From Ancylobacter lacus (GTDB lineage: Bacteria > Pseudomonadota > Alphaproteobacteria > Rhizobiales > Xanthobacteraceae), in NCBI RefSeq assembly GCF_018390635.1, contig NZ_JAHBGE010000021.1, positions 1-34,440 on the forward strand: a stretch of DNA of 34,440 nucleotides, given 5' to 3'. Both the position numbers and the translations under genes were made by a program. Positions 31,001-34,440 of this stretch are shown one piece after another. Each line of letters begins with the position of its first letter. The stretch's first letter is position 1. The notes under the pieces were generated by a model, which did not search any database, was not told the DNA's origin, and saw nothing but the letters and a program-made list of their open reading frames with translations.

Positions 31001-31329
31001 TCCGCAATTTCTACACGGTCTGCGGGCAGGCGCAGAAAAGCATCACCGCGAAACACGCGGGCCTGCCGACGCTTTATCACGACCTGAAGCGGCGTCACGA
31101 TATCTGGGCGAGGAAAGGCAAGACGCGCTTCCTGAAGGGCGACATGAAACAGCTCTCTTACTTCAAGGAGAAGGCACGCCGTGCGAAGCTGGAATTCGAG
31201 ATGCTGCTCGTACAGCCGGGGGCGTCCGTCGCCACGATAACCGACGACGCGCTACGCCTTATCGCCACGACCGAGCTCTACGTGTTTAAGACGACCGAAG
31301 CTAAGTTCCGCGTCATCCTAAGTCCATAG
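28015..31329 (+). CDS. DEAH-type SF2 helicase with C-terminal nuclease-like region (candidate anti-phage protein)
   Basis: A protein of about 1,104 residues. Helicase motifs (numbered from TTG 28015): Walker A LPTGTGKTE with Lys178, motif Ia 'LVIVPSDALRSQ', DEAH 283-286, motif III TATPFRRDG (309-317), motif V 'VCVDMLGEGFDLPYLK' and motif VI QFIGRFTR (470-477). The order and spacing match type I/III restriction-like SF2 enzymes. Residues about 550-930 are an unrecognised middle region. Near the end, 'GEAADLVCLK' (Asp965) followed by 'ALVHCKGAHGG' (His983, Cys984, Lys985) fits a PD-(D/E)XK nuclease core with His in place of Glu. Together this suggests an ATP-driven DNA helicase-nuclease. No methylase is nearby. 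The start is uncertain: TTG 28015 has no good ribosome site, and protein-like sequence continues upstream. The next in-frame ATG is 28078. Confidence 0.8.
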   Translation: MYEEALLTLFPTWHGEIVLPAMPERKLKVGDNAIVQRLFSGTRCHASLAPSQISGHDLIKTALRSPYDQILLRRKNVRRKPTPLPVAICPAAADHDTLPKVLELEWDSYGALETYADTPDKVLDAWINQFDFRTEDEGKGLPGLRTPQIGALHAIAAHFAVGREFEPATVVLPTGTGKTETMLATQVYMRLKCTLVIVPSDALRSQIATKFATLGILPAVGIVPHEIARPRVAVVRGGIASADEARTILEQANVIVALPNSLEASHPEAVALLVGGCSDLVVDEAHHITAATWQNVRQHFEKKRILQFTATPFRRDGKRIDGRIIFNYKLGDAQDAGYYRPINLRTIEEYGDEQARDEAIAREAVAILRRDRDELKKDHLLMARTRTKERAKDVAAIYQRIAPDYKPEIVYSGPGRIAANREAMDRLFDRSDNGSRIVVCVDMLGEGFDLPYLKIAALHDTHKSLAVTLQFIGRFTRKGADDSIGEATVVANIADPDAEAKLAELYAEGADWDRIIKRLSEERIDQELRLQDLVLALKQSGDLHANLSLWNLRPARSAQFFRTTCADWSPTDFTSVLPPSAETWHALSERDNVLVAVIRRSEDVSWGNYQNVFDTIYDLVILRWDKPLGVLCLYASDYNALRSEKMAAAVTDEKTELVVGAPIFNILNNVELPLVKNLGSSRIGAISFTSYFGPNVTEGLASIEKAESALNNIACLGYENGERVLWGGTQRRGKVWQQKGGTISEWVQWTTSTWSKVTSSSGTVSNIVSDFLRPVRMEKPHDSLPISVQWGEQAQMRFNDRQFILFGDAEVPLFEIDLELGDIGDDGAIPIRIISDGYISTYRLSISKALSGGYRYDHVSGPTCGFKKSKDGAEPIEEYLQKDPIIVRYVDGTYSYNCYHIPVKLDAALYDRARLESWDWTDIPLNKESMHEDGDRKTIQYRTFDQIESEYDVIFNDDGRGEAADLVCLKDVDDGTIKLALVHCKGAHGGYVSQDIRNFYTVCGQAQKSITAKHAGLPTLYHDLKRRHDIWARKGKTRFLKGDMKQLSYFKEKARRAKLEFEMLLVQPGASVATITDDALRLIATTELYVFKTTEAKFRVILSP

Positions 31330-32031
31330 GCCCGCACTTCGGCGGAACGGCATCATTGTTCGATGACGTCTCGATTGCCGCTTCTGAGCGAAAACCGCAA
31401 GCGAGGGTTTTCGGGCGAACAGGGCACAGAACTGTTGCGAGCATTCACGGCCCTCTATGGGGATTATGTCGATGCGATAGAAACCTATTCTGAAGTATTT
31501 GCAAAGTTCGCTTTGGCTGGTTGCCAGCTACACCACGATCAAAAACCGGACACTGATGTCAGCTCTTAGGAATCCATGAAGGTCCGTCGAACGCAAGAAA
31601 TGGCGGCGCTTTGCTGACAGACGGCTCAAGGGCCGGCTTCGGACTGGCAGGTTTCCGATGGTTAAAATAGGAAAGCTGCCGCTCCTGACCAGTTGGCGCA
31701 TCCAGCCGCTTCCGACCAACTTATGCCCTTCCTAACCTACACCGGAACGGCCATTTAGTACGCCGACACCTGCCGTTCCGCTTCACAAATATGACAGGCG
31801 GCGGCGCCCCCATGGGGTACTGTTCGTTCTCAAGCGGTTCACCTCAAAGGTTTGCCCCAGTCGAAGCAAAGCCATCGCGCAAACCTGTGCCGCCAATGGC
31901 GCAGCAAGTGGAACTTTTGGTCGCCGGTCAACGAATATCATCGTACCAGAATGGTCGGATCGGGCGGGTGCAAATCATTTTCGCGACGCCACCGATCTGC
32001 TACCAATTCTGAGGAGTATGGGGGGCGAGGC
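31330..32031. other. Intergenic gap within the island
   Basis: This 702-base gap holds only weak frames. 31363-31569 (+) would encode 68 residues (MTSRLPLLSENRK...), of which about 45 look mildly protein-like but have no ribosome site or recognisable domain. 31791-32012 (+) is not protein-like. The stretch 31570-31770 resembles decayed non-coding DNA, and I see no transposon ends. The promoter of the following two-gene cassette is presumably here. Confidence 0.45.
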
Positions 32032-32775
32032 ATGGCCGGGTTCAACGAGAAGGACTTCCAAGAAGCCAGTGGGATTGTCGTGGGTCTGCTCGATGAAGGT
32101 TTTAGCACACGACCTGTTGCGGAGGGCGTCTCGATTGTCGATGTCGAGGCACATGCTCGCGAATTCAATGAGGACTTGTCAGTCCTGGAGCAAATAGGCG
32201 CGCCTTTCCCTTGCCTTTCGCTTGCGGAGGTGGGGCCTGTCCCCGTCTCGCTCGGCGAGATCACCTCTCGCCGAGCGTTTGGCCGGCTGTCCCGGCCGTT
32301 TCCGCGCGATCTTATCTATGACGAATTTACTTATCGCATGCGTCGGCTTGGGGACGAGATGGGCGAGATAGTCTTCCAGTCGTCAAGCGAGGCCCGCTCC
32401 ACATTCCTTCGCAATGCCGCAGACTTTCTCGCCAATCGGATCGCGAGCGTCCGCCAATGGCGAGAATATCGGGCCGATGGGGGCATGCGCGCGACTCTTA
32501 GCATAGCGCAATATCGCGGCGGAGCACGCAAGACTGTGCCTGGATGCGTCTTCGAGGTGACAACAAACACCAACAATCTGAACGTCTATTGGTCCGGCGC
32601 CTACTATATTGTGTCCAATTATTTCGGCCATCCGACCTCGCCCGCGAAAGGCACGCTGCAGTCGGGCACCTATGTGTTCGGGGTAATGGGTGGTGCCTAT
32701 GGATCGGCAGTTCGGTGGGACACGGCGTCGGTCGTAACGCTGCCCGGCCAGCCGGACGTCCACCTCCAGTATTGA
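32032..32775 (+). CDS. Unrecognised soluble protein, first gene of a two-gene cassette
   Basis: A 247-residue protein I cannot assign. Residues 1-150 are mixed helix/loop and acidic ('EKDFQEASGIVVGLLDEG', 'SSSEARSTFLRNAADFL'). Residues about 165-247 form a strand-rich domain with many aromatic and Gly residues: 'VFEVTTNTNNLNVYWSGAY', 'NYFGHPTSPAKGTLQSGTYVFGV' and 'VVTLPGQPDVHL'. It has no signal peptide and no transmembrane helix. Start ATG 32032 has GCGAGG just upstream; the open frame continues to 31852 but without plausible sequence. It ends 10 bases before the membrane-protein gene, so the pair is very likely co-translated. Role unknown; toxin/effector with membrane partner is one hypothesis. 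Confidence 0.75.
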   Translation: MAGFNEKDFQEASGIVVGLLDEGFSTRPVAEGVSIVDVEAHAREFNEDLSVLEQIGAPFPCLSLAEVGPVPVSLGEITSRRAFGRLSRPFPRDLIYDEFTYRMRRLGDEMGEIVFQSSSEARSTFLRNAADFLANRIASVRQWREYRADGGMRATLSIAQYRGGARKTVPGCVFEVTTNTNNLNVYWSGAYYIVSNYFGHPTSPAKGTLQSGTYVFGVMGGAYGSAVRWDTASVVTLPGQPDVHLQY

Positions 32776-32785
32776 GGGCAATCCG

Positions 32786-33487
32786 ATGGATCTTGGAAAA
32801 TATGGGCCGTTCGCCGAGACAATTGCGATCGCAGGATGCTTGATCGCAGTATTCAGCTTTCTGCTGCTCAAGATGGTCGGCAAGATCAGCAGATGGACCT
32901 ACCTCATCGAGGACACGCCTCCCTTCATCGTGACGCTTGCGGTCCGCGGGATCGCGATCGGCCTGATCGCGGTGACATTCCTGACGATCACGAAGGAGAA
33001 TGTGCAATACTTCCAATGGGCAGCGGTCGGCTTTGGGTCCGCTACCATGCTCTTCCTCATCTTGTTTGACGGCCTTAGACGAAAGCGCACTTGCAAGATA
33101 CCCGAAGTCGGTGCCGACGGACGCCAGAAGAAGAGTTGGTTAGGCAAGCTGCAGTCGCGCACGGTCGTCATCGGGGCTGCGAACCGCATGCGAGCTGACG
33201 CGCGCACAGCCTTCGAGGCCCATCCAGGCCTTTCGGTTGAGAAGTTCATGAGCGGCTACGGTTATAACGAAGTCAACAACCCGAAGGCGATCTGGGACGC
33301 CGACTATCTCGCGGGAATCGCGCAACGCATGACCATACTGCTGATGGGCGTGCTACTCTGTTCAGTTATGACGCTGTATCTTGCGGCCGCCTCGATCGAA
33401 GTCCGCCAGCATGATCAATCCGGCCCGACAAAGACCACGCCGGGGGGCTCGCCTGCTACGAATCCGCTCGGTGCCGCCGATTCCTGA
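32786..33487 (+). CDS. Unrecognised membrane protein, second gene of the cassette
   Basis: A 233-residue protein with transmembrane helices at about residues 9-29, 45-66, 74-95 and 178-201. Between helices 3 and 4 is a basic cytoplasmic-looking loop of about 80 residues ('DGLRRKRTCKIPEV', 'VIGAANRMRADARTAFEAH'). The C-terminal ~30 residues are Thr/Pro/Gly/Ser-rich and disordered. No catalytic motif is visible. Start ATG 32786 has GAGGG 9 bases upstream, overlapping the end of the first gene. Island location and tight coupling to an unknown soluble protein suggest a small dedicated system (defence, toxin-immunity or maintenance); none of these is shown by the sequence. Confidence 0.75.
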   Translation: MDLGKYGPFAETIAIAGCLIAVFSFLLLKMVGKISRWTYLIEDTPPFIVTLAVRGIAIGLIAVTFLTITKENVQYFQWAAVGFGSATMLFLILFDGLRRKRTCKIPEVGADGRQKKSWLGKLQSRTVVIGAANRMRADARTAFEAHPGLSVEKFMSGYGYNEVNNPKAIWDADYLAGIAQRMTILLMGVLLCSVMTLYLAAASIEVRQHDQSGPTKTTPGGSPATNPLGAADS

Positions 33488-34440
33488 CCGGAAGATGACG
33501 ACGGTCGACCCGTTAGCCAGTCGTTTGCAACCGGACACTTTTTCATTCTGCGATGCCGTTCAGGCAACCGCTGGATGTCGGCTCCTGACCAAAATGCCCA
33601 TTCAACGCTTCGCGTGGAAATGGCAGCAAAGTCGCAATGCTAGTCATGCGAGATTGCGCTTCGCTCGGCGAACAAACGGCCGCCTTCAAGTTCGCGCAAA
33701 AGCATGCCCAACGGCCCTTATGGCGGCGCAAAGCGGACCCATCTGAAAGGGCAGTCGTGGGGCAGCAAAGATTCAACCTTCGCCTTCAACAATGATCCAC
33801 AAATTGCGTGACTACCGACCAGCCGAAGCGGGGGCAACGTGCTGGGTCAATTCACTTCGGCATCACAGGCTTTGCAGGATGAACCGTCAGCAGAAGACGC
33901 TTCGCGACACCATCCGCGGTTCTTCGAACCAAGCGAAATTTCATTTCGCGCGTACTGCAAGCTGTGTCGAGTCGTCCTACGCCTCGACCCACTTGGCAAG
34001 GGGGACCCGCTGGCGCGCCCCCGTTGCATCCCCCCGGCCATGGCGCATGAGACGGCATTGAGCCATCTCTGCGCCAGCAAGCGGATCGCCGCTTGACCGC
34101 TCGCCGGACCTGGAGATGTCCCTCTCCACCGGCACCGGACCATGGACGAACGGCTGGCCGTTCGAGCACCAGCCGGGCGGCTTCCACCCCGGCACCCCGG
34201 ACCGGGAGGAGGCATCCGGCCTCCCCTGGACCCCTGCGGTCAGGAGCATGGCCCCTGAACCCGATTTTCCAGATGTCGCAGCACGACTTCAGCGATGCGG
34301 CCCTTGCGACGCGAGGTGCCGGACCGCATCTCTGATGGGAACGCCAACCGGCGTTCCCCTTCACGACACGACCGATGGACATGGCCGTAAGCGTCGTCCT
34401 CAGGCCACGTTACTGAGGGTGGGCTTGGTGGGATAGGCCC
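33488..34440. other. Right end of window: island DNA without a convincing gene
   Basis: In these 953 bases all six frames give only short or low-quality ORFs. The longest minus frame (33852-34382) has an improbable Arg/Gly/Pro composition. Short stretches such as the 24-codon plus-strand frame around 33808-33882 look like decayed coding sequence but are too short to assign. Composition becomes more GC-rich again after about 33990. A perfect 9-bp inverted repeat lies at 34337-34358. Confidence 0.5.
34337..34358. repeat. Perfect 9-bp inverted repeat
   Basis: Arms GGGAACGCC (34337-34345) and GGCGTTCCC (34350-34358) around AACC, followed on the plus strand by CCTTCACG. It could be a terminator-like hairpin or a recombinase/relaxase recognition site; no adjacent gene decides this. 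Confidence 0.5.

Larger units (their letters stand above)
26443..34440. mobile_element. Genomic island at tRNA-Leu (left part, right end not in window)
   Basis: From the tRNA 3' end onward base composition is visibly less GC-biased and codon use is more mixed than in the left 26 kb. The stretch opens with a recombinase remnant reading into the tRNA, followed by two more truncated genes, a helicase-nuclease, a two-gene cassette, and large non-coding gaps. This is the pattern of an integrated, partly decayed island. I found no second copy of the tRNA 3' end within the window, so the other attachment site must be beyond 34440 or lost. Confidence 0.65.

Noticed and set aside
31363..31569. 68-codon plus-strand ORF after the helicase gene
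   Set aside because: No ribosome site, no recognisable domain, and the second half resembles non-coding DNA; mentioned only in the gap entry.
33852..34382. 176-codon minus-strand ORF at the right end
   Set aside because: Improbable composition and no recognisable motif; likely a GC artefact.

Overview
The window reads as the chromosome of a very GC-rich alphaproteobacterium, probably of the Hyphomicrobiales (Xanthobacteraceae-like). The evidence is the atpHAGDC cluster lacking atpB/E/F, the acnA gene divergent from ccmAB, the DUF1223 and DUF2794 genes, a second, C-terminally extended IF-1, and strongly GC-biased third codon positions. The order assignment is inference.

Layout. 1-2036: the tail of an unidentified gene, a 399-base gap with two hairpins, and glycerol kinase glpK. 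2040-7731: a partner-switching signalling locus. A STAS antagonist and an RsbW-like HATPase are on the minus strand. Divergent from them are an orphan Tat-exported ABC-type binding protein, two related membrane proteins with a periplasmic segment, and a membrane-bound SpoIIE/PP2C phosphatase. The last three overlap by stop/start codons. 7762-10368: an NCS2 purine/uracil-type permease whose C-terminal extension looks like a degenerate RsbW-type ATPase domain, preceded by a methyltransferase. 10642-12497: a RhlE-type DEAD-box helicase and infA, separated by a strong hairpin. 12644-14244: tenA and a GntR/FCD regulator. 14353-19424: atpHAGDC with a clear intrinsic terminator. 19718-23949: ccmAB and, divergently, acnA. 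24588-26169: DUF1223 and DUF2794 genes, with two leftward-facing terminators between them that have no obvious gene.

At the tRNA-Leu(CAA) gene (26356-26442) the character changes. From there to the window end the DNA is visibly less GC-rich and carries broken genes and large intergenic gaps: a genomic island of which only this side is visible. It starts with a serine-recombinase remnant whose frame runs into the tRNA, joined at about 27022 to the C-terminal remnant of an SF2 helicase, then a TetR remnant. Next come an intact ~1,100-residue DEAH helicase with a PD-(D/E)XK-like C-terminal region (candidate single-gene anti-phage effector) and an unrecognised two-gene cassette (soluble protein plus membrane protein). 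The last ~950 bases show no convincing gene.

The two places most likely to hold undescribed biology are the sensor/phosphatase/anti-sigma locus with its neighbouring permease-ATPase-like fusion, and the island cargo (helicase-nuclease and the 32032-33487 pair).
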